64,000 nt of DNA from Pisolithus tinctorius (lineage: Eukaryota; Basidiomycota; Agaricomycetes; Boletales; Pisolithaceae). Where the stretch lies: the NCBI GenBank assembly GCA_024663395.1, contig JANFAH010000045.1:310001-374000 (forward strand), written 5' to 3'. Each line of letters starts with the position of its first letter. The first letter of the stretch is position 1. The translations under genes and the position numbers were made by a program. The notes under the pieces were generated by a model. That model searched no databases and was not told where the DNA came from. It saw only the letters and a program-made list of their open reading frames with translations. Below, one piece after another: positions 23,895-35,200 of this stretch.

Positions 23895-25217
23895 ATGTGT
23901 CATCTTGGACACACATCTACCTCCCCCTACTCAAAGATTCCTCTCTACAAACATCCCTCTCCATTGCTCAACTTATCGGTGCAGCAGCCCGCACCGACAC
24001 CCACCGCACCGCCGTCATCGAATGGTTTCCGTCCCGAGAACGCCAAAAAGAAATAAAAAATCGAAGAGGATGGGAGAAACGTGATGTCGTCTACCAGACG
24101 GTGTGGTAGACACGGAACTTGGGTCCCTTGTCACCTTATCGCTATGATCCAAAAAAAAGGGTAGCAAGGAAAGCATGTGTCAAGTCGTGTAACCGGGATA
24201 CCGACACAGGGGGCCGCTTTATCTTCTGTGGGAGGACCAGCGATGGACAATCCTTCCGTGGCAAAGACCTTGCCCAAGACACTGTTGGAAGGTATGCTTG
24301 GCGTCTGCTCCTATGGTCGTATTTTAACTTCAAGACGCTCGAAGCTCCTGTTCCTGCTCTTAAACTCGTTTTGGCACATGCCAAGAGCCGGGTGACGAGC
24401 GTACAACTGGCGGCTTCGTGATGATCAGTTTACTGCGTGTCTGCATGTCCATGCATTCACACTAGATCATATAGTGCTACTCGTATCATCCGTGCTCAAG
24501 GCAACCACCACCCAGGACATTTGGACCACACAGCAGTCGTAACCTCTGTCCACGTTGTCAACCTCATCATTTCCTCGACGTCCGAGCGCCGCAAAGCCAA
24601 GTCAAAGCATGCTATACGCTGTGTGAGTAGTTCTCGCACTGCCGGGCGTGTTCTGATGGCCCGTTTCCATACAAATCCACTTGTCAGGGATGAAATAGAT
24701 TCTTGCGTCGAAGCATCTGGCCAGGGCGTTCTAGCCAGTTTAGCATCTCTTGCCAAATCGATCACATCCGAGAAGACAATGACGGTTGGGGAGTCGACGC
24801 GCCCGATAGCAGGGTCAGCTAGGTGACGTCACATCAGGTGTTCAAGGAAGACGAGGATGTGCATGTGATTGCTGCTTCGTCGGCGACGGCGCGTAACGTC
24901 GTCGACGATTTCTTCCCTTTGCGTCTGTTGACGCAAGGTCGCTCAACGAGTGCGAGAGGAGATCAGAGAGGTAGAGAAGCGTAGTCCGGAGGGTGTACCA
25001 CGTCACATTGAAAGCAGGGAAGACATTGGAAGTGTCGTTTGGGGCAGCCCTAATTGCGTTGCCCTGTGTGCCACACTTTGTGTTCCGGCGACTTTCGCGA
25101 GAGTCATTGTGAAACATACCGTCTCCCTCGAAGCTGGTGTCACCGACTTCGCTTCCAGACCCGAGTTCGCAACTTGGTTGCCGGTCGATGTGACTGTACC
25201 ACCCGATGATCTACTGC
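23895..25217 (+). pseudogene. Broken partial copy of the GID5/ARMC8 gene
   Basis: From about 23895 to 24945 the sequence follows the GID5 gene at about 47050-48366, introns included, so it is a DNA-level duplicate and not a processed copy. Shared landmarks are the exons encoding QTSLSIAQLIGAA, the ALSS-to-DNPSVA segment, HIIRAQGN-like and RDEIDSCVEA-like segments, and 'gaagacgaggatgtg'. Damage in the copy includes a TAG in the first exon after VYQTVW, a destroyed donor (gtaagc to gaaagc, near 24168), and a deletion of about 275 bp matching roughly 48000-48275 of the parent. After about 24945 it no longer aligns by eye; 24945-25217 holds no gene I recognise. Confidence 0.85.
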
Positions 25218-25672
25218 ATCAGGAAATTAACACATTACTATTTTTGACCTTTTTGTGACTTTTTTTGACTTTTTTGTGACTATTGTGACTATTTGTGACT
25301 TTTTGGGAAGGAACCTACTATCTGTACTTTTTTTTTGACCATATACAGCATTTTGCAGAATGAAAAGAGAACAGAATCTATTGAGACAACTAAGTGATGA
25401 TATATCTAAGCCAAGAAGACTAGAAAATGTCTGAAAATTCAGAGATATTGAGCCATTGGTGTGATGCACACTGTCTGAGAGAAAAATCACAATATCTCTT
25501 TGGAACCTCCATCAATTTGAATGTATGTGGTATCTACTGAAAGCTATGAATTAGGTGGTTTGAACAAGACCAAAATCAGCAAGAACAGTGCAGCCATGCC
25601 TGCAGGAAATGGGTAATGATAGTAGATTCCTTCCCAAAAAGTCAAAAATAGTAAAGTGTTATTTTCCTGATG
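25218..25672. mobile_element. MITE-like element with long terminal inverted repeats
   Basis: The left end (catcaggaaattaacac..., continuing to about 25330) and the right end read backwards (25610-25672, catcaggaaaataacac...) match over about 60 bp, including 'ttactatttttgac' and 'tttttgggaaggaa'. The left arm is lengthened by a 'tgactttttt' repeat expansion. The 455-bp size, lack of a transposase and terminal inverted repeats fit a non-autonomous DNA transposon. I could not define a target duplication. Confidence 0.6.
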
Positions 25673-26532
25673 TGAGTACAAAGTTGTAGCCACCTTCTCC
25701 CTTGCCCTTGCATCCCTCCCCTCAGTGATACATATCACAAAAGGGAACGAGGGCAGCACCTCCAAGCTCATCACATCCTTGACCAGTACAACCAAAGTGC
25801 TCACAATCCCATCTGTATTTCCATCTCTTTTCTTTTCTTGTTCATTGAGAGACATTTTCAGGCCACATGTATGAGTGCCATCACCAGTATTGTGCCTCTT
25901 CACCTCGTCGGCCAGGATACGGAGTAAATGGATGCGTTAGTTTATCTGGAAGATAGGGGAGATTGTCATTGCAGAGGCCAGTGATGGGTGCAGGAAGAGC
26001 GACATTATGAACATGAGCAACAACAAGGACAAGGGAGGCTGAAGGCGAGGTTCCAAAAATGCAAGCCAATACCTTTGCTATTCACCACTTGTAATGCCCT
26101 GCATTCAATTAGTACCTTGCTTCGATGCCGAGCTCTAATGTGACTGGTTCTTTCTGTTTGCACAACACGACCACCGATGTGATAATAGTGTTAGTTGGAC
26201 ACAAAAAGCAGAACATATACTTTTCGCACCAGAAGAAAAGCTGGTTACAATTCGGGATCAGAGTGGCACAGCGCAGTGCTTGATTATCGAGTGTCAGGCG
26301 CCTTCATATTGATCAAAGAGTCCGCAGCTCCACGCCCTTTCCACTCGTCCGCCTCCATCTCATAGCATAGCATACTGTCTCCTATGACACTCCAAGAACC
26401 TCGGTCATCCTTGCATCATTTATGGCTCCTGGGTGCTTCAATACACTGTGGTGTGTACGACAGTCGCCTTCTCCAAGCGATGATGGAATCGTTCCATGAG
26501 TCCCTGCTCTGATGGGATCTCCTCAACCAAGT
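25673..26532. other. Region upstream of the G-domain gene
   Basis: CpG-poor to about 25890, then CpG-normal up to the G-domain gene's 5' exons. No gene is recognised. The CpG-normal part probably includes the promoter of the gene starting near 26533. Confidence 0.35.
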
Positions 26533-27922
26533 ATGCCCCCATCCAGTGCAGATATTCATATTCTTGTATTGAGTGGAGTTTCTGTCTAATTCTCCATCAG
26601 GTGATCCCGTTCTTGCATGTGCTGAAGACGTACCCCCAGGTAAGTGTTTTACTTATGATAAATGGGACAAGCCTAACAACATTAACAACCAGTGTCTCTC
26701 TCTTCGCATCCTACTTATCGCTTAGATCCTGCGGCAGCTGACGAGCATGTCGATCGCATCAGTCGTTTTCGCATTCTTGTCATGGGCAGAGCAAATGCAG
26801 GTAAAATGACAATCTTGCAGAGGATTTGTAGTACTACTGATCAACCAGAAATTTTCAATGGAGAAGGACAGCAGGTAAGTAAGTTGCATATGATTTTTTG
26901 AGGTTAATGACATGTTGGGCTATGCCTAGGTGGGTGATGATGTAGTGCAGGGTTCAATAGTGGTAGGTTGCCTCATGAATGTTATGCAACATATATATTC
27001 AATGTATCCAGCGTGGCTGCCATGATATTGGGATGGAGTTGGTATTCCTGAGTAACCCATGCTTTGTATTCCATGATTCTTGCAGTTTTGAAGCTGGAAG
27101 TCGAGAACAATTTTTCCAGATGAAGAAATTTGTGATGGAACATGCCAAAACAACCAAACTAGATAAAATAATCCATGCTATTTGGTGAGGACACAATGGC
27201 TGGCAACTTTTAAGCATACTGATGATGACATCATTTGGTTGGTCATGAAATGAAGGTTCTGCATTCCATTGACTGAGAGCCACAGAATGGTTACAGCTGC
27301 TGAAAGAAAGTTTTTTGATGAATGTGATACAGGATATGGTGTGTACATATCCATATATTTTATGTTTGTATAATTTTATGTGTTTCCACAGTTCCTGTCA
27401 TAGTATTGGCAACACAGGCAGATAGCTTGGAGCTTGAAGCCATCCAGGCATTTGAGGAGCAAGGTCTGCTTGTAGAAGATGAAGCAGGGGAAACAGCACT
27501 GGTGGAAAAGATTAAGAATGACTACATGGCAAAACTTAAGGATTGGTTGAAGGAGACTAAGTTTCCACCTTGTGACTATTTGTCATTCACTGGTAAGTAG
27601 CCTACATATTGTTGTAACATGGTGCACTGGATGAGACACCACTGTAGGAATGGACCAAGAGGGTGCAGATTGCAAACCTCTACTGACTTGCACAGTGAAT
27701 GCATTGAAGGAGGAAAGCCTGCAACAACTCCTCATCTCCACACAACAGACTAACCTGGAGTTGTGCATTGAATTTGCTATAATGAAGTAGGTGACAAAGC
27801 TGAAGATCTACAATATACTGACAGGTGCAAGGACATTGAAGATGTGCATGAATAGGAAGGTTGGGCAAATTGGACACAGAGTCCTCTCCTCTATCCTTTC
27901 AACATGGTTTCCATATGTTTGA
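26533..27922 (+). CDS. P-loop G-domain protein (agaricomycete GTPase family)
   Basis: The reading frame stays open through introns 26640-26692, 26875-26929, 26963-27011, 27185-27255, 27339-27391, 27593-27647 and about 27788-27832. Motifs: FRILVMGRANAGKMTIL (G1; the Mg-binding Thr/Ser of GKT is Met), a segment with FVFHDSCSFEAGSREQF (G3 area), IIHAIW, and VPVIVLATQADSLEL (G4-like). It then reads MDQEGADCKPLL, TQQTNLELCIEFAI and LSTWFPYV before TGA at 27920-27922. Multicopy G-domain proteins with these signatures are common in mushroom genomes; their role is unknown. The 5' part keeps CpG and the body from about 26800 is CpG-free. The N-terminal exons before 26693 are uncertain (one proposed intron is only 28 nt). 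The protein may continue into the array that follows. Confidence 0.65.
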
Positions 27923-27941
27923 GAGGCTGATGAATTTATAG

Positions 27942-30900
27942 GAAGTGTGTACAACTCTGCAGCTCAGTGCAGGTTAAATGTGGTGATGGGCTCATTGTTG
28001 GCATTGGTTTAATAGTATGTAAGTGCATCTATGGCATGGTGGAGCTTGCATGCTGATCATAGTCACTGCTACCTTGTTGGACATGGGCTCATAGCAAGTG
28101 AGTGGGGCCATGGTATGTAGGTGGTGGATGCATGTTGATGACATATGCTGTGATGTTGGACTTGGGTTAATAGTTTGTGAGTGGAATCATGACTGCAGGT
28201 AAAGGATGGATACTAACCATAAAGTTCACTCCCACCCCATTGGACTTGGGTTAAAAGCAAGTGAGTAGTCATGGCAGGTGGTCAAGCATGCATGCTGATC
28301 ATGTTCATTGCTGTACTGTTGGACTTGGTAAACAGTTTGTGAGTGGACTGATGGCAGGTGATGGATGGATGCTGACCATGTTCACTGCTGCCTGGTTTGA
28401 CTTGGTTTGATAGCAAGTAAGTGGAGTTGTGGTAGGTGGTGGTAGATGCAAGCTGATCTTGTCTATTGCTGCCATGTGGTACTTGGACACATAGGGAGTA
28501 AGTAGAGTCATAGCAGGTAGTGGTGGATGTACATTGACCATGTCCACTGCTGTCCTCTGGGACTTGGGTGCATAGATTGTAAGTGGAGTCATGGCAGGTA
28601 GAGGTGGAGGTGGATTATTGACCCATGTTTGTTGTTGCCCTGCTGGACTGGGTTCACAGTTGGTCAGTGGAGTCATGGCATATGGTGAATACATACTGAC
28701 CATGTGCACAACTACCTGGATGGACTGGGATTGATAGAAAGTGAGTGGGGTTATGACAGGTGGTGGTGACTGACCATGACCACTTCTGGCCTGTTGGGCT
28801 TGGTTCATAGGGAGTGAGTGGAGTCATGGCAGGTGGTGAATGTATGCTAATGATGTTTGCTACTTCCCTGTTGGACTTGGGTTTACAGTTGGTCAGTGGA
28901 GACATGGCAGGCAATAGTGGATGGTTGCTGACTATGTTCACTGTTGCCCTATTGGACTTGGGTTCAAAGTGGGTGAGTGGTATCATGGAATGTGGTGGTA
29001 GATGTATGCTAACTGTGTTTGCCACTACTGTATTGAACATGGTAGAATGTGAGTGGAAGTATGGTCAGTGGTGACATATACATGCTAAGCATGGGTCACT
29101 TCCACCCTGTTGTGCTTTGGCTCATAGACTGTGAGTGGAATCATAGCAGGTAGTGATAGATGTATGCTAATAATCATATCATCTTCACTGCCACCCTGTT
29201 GGACATGGGTGTATAGGTTGTGAGTGGAGTCATGGCAGGCTGTGGCAGATGCATGCTGATCATGTATGCTGTTGTCCCATTGGACTTGGGTCCATAGCAA
29301 GTGAGTGGATGCATGGCAAATGGTACATGCTGATCATGTCTGTTGCTGCCCTGTTGGGTTTTGGTTCATAGGGAGTAAGTAGCATTATGACAGGTGGTGG
29401 TGGATGTTTGCTGATGATCTTCACTGCTGCTCTACTGGATTTGGGTTTGTAGCTTGTGAGTGGAGTCATGGCAGGTAGCAGTAAATGGGTGCTGATTGTG
29501 CTGTTGCACTTGGTCCATAGCAAGTGAGTAGTTATAGCAGGTGGTGCATACTGATGGTGTTCACTGTTATTGAATGGATTCATAGCAAGTAAGTGCAGTG
29601 TTGTGATGAGTATGATGAATAGGTATTGACTATCTCAATTGTCACTGGGATACTGTTGGATTTGGGGTGATAGCATGTGAGTGGAGTCATGGCTGGAGGA
29701 GGAGGATAGATACTGACTACACATGTCCACTGCTGCCCTGTGGGACTTGGGTGCATAGGTTGTGAGTGGAGTATTGGAAGGTGGAGGAGGATTGCTGACC
29801 ATGTGGACTGCTGTCCAATTGGACTTGGGCACACAGTTGGTCAGTGGAGTAATTCTGGTGGAGATGCTTGCTGACCATGTTGGATGTTGCACTGTTGGCC
29901 TTGGATTTATAGGGAGTAGGTGGAGTTTTCATGTGTAGTGGTAGGTCCATACTGACCATATGTGTTGCTGCTTTGTTGGTCTTGGATTCATAGGGGGTGA
30001 GTGAAGTCATGGGGAGGTAGTGAGGATCTTTGCTTACCATGCTAACTGCTACCCTGTTCATAGGAAGTGGGTGAAGTCATGTCAGGTGATAGTGGATGGT
30101 TACTGACTGTATTCACTGGTGCACTATTGGTCTTGGGTTCATAGGTTGTGAGTGAAGACTAGCAGGTGGTGGTGGGTGCTTACTGATTATATTCATTGTT
30201 GTCCTGTTGGACTTGGGTTCACAGTTGGTGATTGGTCTCAGGGCAAGTTGTAAAGGATGCTTGCTGACATGTTCATTGCCACTTTGTTGGACTTGGGTTG
30301 ATAGTAAGTCAGTGGAGCCATGGTAGATGATGATGCATGCTGACCCTTTTCACTGCCACACTTTTGGACTTGGATTCATAGCAAGTGAGTGAAGACAAAG
30401 CATGTTGTGATGCATGGACACTTACCATTTTAACTACCACTGGATCCCTGTTAGACTTGGGTTGATAGCAAGTGAGTGGGCCATGGTTGGTTCTGATGGA
30501 TGAATGCTGACCATGTCCACTATGCACCTGTTGGGCCTGCATTTATAGGGTGTGAGTGTAGCCATGACAGGTGGTGTTAGATATATGCTGATCATGTTCC
30601 TGTTGAAATTGTGCTGATAGTGAGTGAGTGGAGTCATGGCCATGGGCCAGTAATGGTGGATGTCTCTGATCATGTGCACTACCAACCTGTTGAACTTGGG
30701 GTCATAGGGAGTGAGTAAAGTCATGGCTGGTAATAAAGGATGCATGCTTACTATGTTCATTGTTGCCCATTGTACCTGGCATCACAGTTGGTGAGTGATG
30801 TCATAGCAAGTTATGGAGGATCTATGTATGTATGTATACTGACCCTCATCACTCCCACCCTTTTGGACTTGGGAGCATAGATTGTGAGTGGAGTTGCAGC

Positions 30901-31865
30901 AGATGGTGATAGGGGCAGGCTGATCATTTTTCTGCCACCCTGTGGGACTTTGGTTCACAGTTTGTGAGTGCAGCCATGGCAGATGGTGAAGTATGGATTC
31001 TGTGTAGCTGACCATGTTCATGTCTGATCTATTGGACTTGGACTCATAGTTTGTGAGTGCAGTCAATGTCAGTAGAGGAGGATATATACTTACCATTTTC
31101 ATGCTGCCCTGTTAAACCTGGCCCCATAGGGAGTAAGTGGACTGATGGAGTGGTGGTTAATACTTGCTGATCATACTCACTGCCAACATGTTGGATTTGG
31201 GTTCATAGCAAGTGAGTGGAGTCATGGCATCTGAAGGTGGATTCATGCTGATAATGTGCTCTGTTGTACTGTTGTACTTGGATCCATAGCATGTGAGTGG
31301 TGTTATTATAGGAGATTGTGGATTTTTACTGACTATGATAATTGCCACCTATTGCACTTGGGTCTGCAGGAAGTGAGTGGAGGCATGGGAAGTGGCAGTG
31401 GATATATGCTGACCTTTACTACTGTGTTGTTGGACTTCCCTTCATAGTTGGTAAGTTATGTAACAGTGGTGGATGGATGTTGACCATGCTCACTGCTGCA
31501 CCATTGGACTTGGGTTGATAGCAAGTGAGTGGAGCCATCACAAGTGGTGGTGGGTGGATGCTCACCATGTTGAATGCCAACCTGTTGGTCTTTGGTTGAC
31601 AGCAAGTGAGTAGAGTCACAGCAGATAAAGGAGGATGTAAGCTGACCATGATTATTCTTGATTCTCAGCAAGTGAGTAGAGTCATAGTTAGTGGGGGTAG
31701 ATGGGTGCTGACTATGTTCACTGCCCCCCACTTGGGTTGGTAGCAAGTGAGTTGAGTCATAGCAAGTGGTGGCAGATAAATGCTGACCATTTTCATTGCT
31801 GCTTTGGGGCTTTGCTTCATAGATTGTGAGGGGAGTCATGACAGGTGGTGATGGATTGATGCTAA
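27942..31865 (+). repeat. Array of ~79-bp intron-like units, left part (about 49 units)
   Basis: Units of 73-86 bp repeat head to tail. A typical unit reads GTGAGTGGAGTCATGG...GCTGACCATG...TTGGACTTGGGTTCATAG, that is a consensus donor, a CTRAY branch motif and a YAG acceptor, about 76 nt in all. Between acceptor AG and the next donor GT there are exactly three bases in every unit I could read. Examples of the triplet are 28016-28018 (TAT), 28095-28097 (CAA), 28174-28176 (TTT), 28258-28260 (CAA), 28660-28662 (TTG) and 28970-28972 (TGG). The triplet varies while AG and GT do not. A possible first member is GAA at 27942-27944. No other coding signal exists on the plus strand. Confidence 0.85.
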
Positions 31866-32282
31866 TCACAGAAATATCTATACAAGTAACTCAGTCGCGT
31901 GCAGACAGTGACAACGTCTGTATATATTTACCTATACAAGTAACTCAGTCGCGCGCAGACAGCGACAACGTCTGAGGTGATGGGGTCTACAGTACAGAAC
32001 TAAATACTGTAATGTAACAATAGAAGTGAAACACCGGGTGTTGAACCCGTTTACAACAAGTATTGTCTCGTTGTGAGACGCGCTATGGTCTTTGTGGATA
32101 ACAAGAGGATTCGCACATAAGTGCGAGACACTGTAAATACAATAAACATAAGGATGCGGAGAGTTAGTTTGCGCGTTCAGTAATAGTGTTGAGTAAGAAA
32201 GGGGTCTAAAGCGGAAACTAGTTCTCACGACCCAGAGCGGATGCGTTCGGAACGGGCTACGTGCGACTTGCCAAATCTAACA
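31866..32282 (-). repeat. 3' LTR of the copia element (417 bp)
   Basis: In element orientation it starts TGTTAGATTTGGC and ends ATTTCTGTGA. Compared with the other LTR it is about 49 bp longer because a segment around 'ctatacaagtaactcagtcg...gacaacgtctg' is duplicated (31880-31990). Apart from that only a handful of substitutions separate the two LTRs. Confidence 0.93.
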
Positions 32283-32293
32283 CTCCCCCTCAA
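32283..32293 (-). other. Polypurine tract
   Basis: TTGAGGGGGAG on the minus strand directly before the 3' LTR start (TGTTAG). It primes plus-strand DNA synthesis and is the form usual for copia elements. Confidence 0.85.
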
Positions 32294-35200
32294 GTAGGAC
32301 GTAGACCGAGTTCGACGGCGAAGTGCTTCACCTTGGGCGACGGTAAAGCTTTAGTCAGGGTGTCGGCGACCATATCAGTGGTGGGGCAATAGATTAAGCG
32401 GATCTTGCCGTTTTCAACGACCCAGCGGATGAAGTGGAAACGGATATCGATATGTTTGGTGTGTGCGTGATATTGATGATCTTTGGTGAGTGCGATAGCT
32501 GATTGATTATCTGAGAACAACGTGGTCGGTTCAGCGAGTGGCCCAAACAGCTCTCCGATGAGCGACCGAAGCCATAAGGCTTCCTTGGCCGCGTGGGTAG
32601 CTGCCACGTACTCGCTCTCCGTCGTCGACAGCGAGACGATCTCCTGTCGTTTAGAGGACCACAACACGGCACCACCGTCTATCAAGAAGGCGTACCCTGA
32701 GACCGCTCTGCGGTCTTCTGCCATGCTACCGTCTGCGTCTGCGTATCCCACGAGCGCGTTGGGTGCCCCTCCATACGTCAACTTCAAACTCTTGGTTCCA
32801 AGAAGGTAACGATATATTCTTCTAACCGCTTCCCAGTGGGGAATCCCAGGGTTTCCGGAGAAATGAGAGACGGTGGTCACGGCGTATGAGATGTCGGGAC
32901 GGGTGCCAAGGGAAGTGTACATCAGCGAGCCAACGGCTTCACGATACGGTACGTGTTTCATCGCAGCGAATTCAGCGCCGGTGGAGGGTGACTGACCCGA
33001 ATGGAGTTTCGTACTAGGTTCCATGGGGTTTGACACAGGCTTCAACTCATCGAAACCGAAACGTCGGATGATCGATTCGATGTAGGGTCGCTGGCACAGT
33101 GAGATAGTGCGTTCATCTCGGTTTCTGGTGACCTCTATCCCGAGCAACCAATGGAGCTCGCCAAGGTCAGTTATTTCGACGTACTTTCTGATGTCCCTTT
33201 TGAACTCGTCGATTTCGTTTAGAAGTGTAGCGGCGATGGTACAGTCGTCGACATGTACAACGATGATCATGAGTTCGCCGGTGGAGCGACGTCGGAAGTA
33301 TACGGCTTGATCAACGGAGCATTGGATAAATTTTAGCTCGTCTACTAATATCTCCACTAGCCTTTGGTACCAGCGGCGACCACTTTGCTTTAGGCCGTAC
33401 AAGGTTTTGTGGAGGCGACAGACTTTGCGCGGGTGATCGGCAGATTCGAATCTGGGGGGCTGGCGCATATAGATGACCTCGTCATCGGTGAGCGTTCCAT
33501 TTAGATAGGCTCCTTTTATATCGATCTGATGAAGTTCCAGATCGGAGCGAGCGGCCATCGCGAGTACGACGCGGATGGATGCGAGGGTCGCCACAGGTGC
33601 AAAAGTGTCAAAGTAATCGATCCCTTCGACCTGCGAGAAACCTTGGGCTACGAGCCTGGCCTTGTACCGCACAACGTTTCCAGCGGCGTCTTTCTTAGCA
33701 CGGAAAACCCACTTTGAACCTACGACATTGGCACCAGGAGGTAAGTCAACAAGTTCCCAGGTGCCAGCATCGTTCAGCGTGTTTAACTCCTCTTTGATCC
33801 CTTCTTCCCATCGTGGCCAGTCAGGGCGACGGCGAGCTTCAGCTAGTGAACTGGGCTCGAGGGCTTCGGTCTCAGCGGTGATCTCGTCCATGGCCATAGC
33901 GAGGTCGATGCGACATAGGTCGTCATCCGAGTCTTCAATGATAGACGCGAGTAGGGCTGCGGCCTCTTCCTCCCCCTCAGGCCTGACAGGGTTGGGATGT
34001 TCTTCAACAACGGTGGGTAGCTGAATTCCCTTTGGTATCTCTGGTGTGCCGCGACGGTTGGTGCTTCCTTTGCCAGCGAGGATCTCCACGAGACGCTGGC
34101 TAGGCTTTCGGATTCGCTTCGCGACAGGTGGTTCGACTGGAGGCGATGGAGGCACGGATTGAGCTGGGGTGACTAGTGGAGGTGATGGGGCTACGACAGT
34201 CTCTGCGACGGGAGCTGTAGTCGTTAGCATCGCGTTCGGTAAGTGGTTGTCTTCTTCCTCCCCCTCGCGAGGTAACGGCTCAGCTGAGGAGGGGTTCCAG
34301 TAGACGTTCCTCTCCACGGTTACAGACTTCTTCTCGGGCCAGTACACGCGACAGCCGTTGGGGCTATTATCATCGATTCCAACCCATCGGCCTTCGGCGA
34401 TGCGTCCTCCGAGCTTACTACCACCCTCAATCCGTACCCAGACGCTCGAGCCCCATGCGCGGGCTCGACTTAGGTCTGGTCTCTTTCTGGTCACGGCTTC
34501 GAGAGGGGTTCCTCCATTGAGCGCTTTCGTGGGGGTCCTATTTTTCAGCCAAACAGCGTGACGCACCGCTTCACCCCATAGAGCGCGAGGCAAACCGCTC
34601 TCGTGTAACATCGCACAGACTTTTTCAAGCAGAGTGCGATTGAGACGCTCAGCGACTCCATTGTGCTGCGGGGTGTCATGCACAGTAAGCTTCTGCTTCG
34701 TACCAGCTGATTTTAGATACATCACGAATTCCTTTCCTAGGTACTCGCCACCTCGATCGGAATGGAGGACTTTTACGCGAGCGTCGTGTTGGGTGCGACA
34801 TGCGGCCTCGAACTCCTTGTAGGCCGTGAAGGCCTCACTCTTCTGGCGAAGAAGGTGGATATAAGTGAGTCGCATTTTGTCATCAGTGAAGGTGATGTAG
34901 TAACGTCGTCCACCGAGTGTTTCTACAGGTGCGGGTCCCCAGATGTCGCTATGTACTTCTTCAGCAAACTCGTGAGCTCGTTCTCCGACGCGTTCCTTCG
35001 CGACAGGCTTCCTGGTTGCCTTCGCGTATACACAGGTTTCACAGAAGGTCGGCTCGTCTTTCGACAAGTCGAACTTCAAACCTGATACAAGTCCCTTCTC
35101 AGCTAGGCGACGAGCGACGGACGGAGATGTGTGTCCCATCCTACGGTGAAGTTCCATCACAGTTATTGTTTCAGCTGCTATGTTTGCACTGTCACGATCG

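Noticed and set aside
23895..24945. GID5-like copy as a processed (retro) pseudogene
   Set aside because: Intron sequences are present in the copy, so it arose from DNA and not from mRNA.
28305..31869. Long minus-strand frames made of 26-28 residue repeats (for example ...SIHPPPPAMTPLTCYEPKSN...)
   Set aside because: They arise because many units are multiples of three and lack stops on that strand. Frame shifts between units break them repeatedly, and no start, promoter or splice pattern supports them. The plus-strand splice motifs explain the conservation better.
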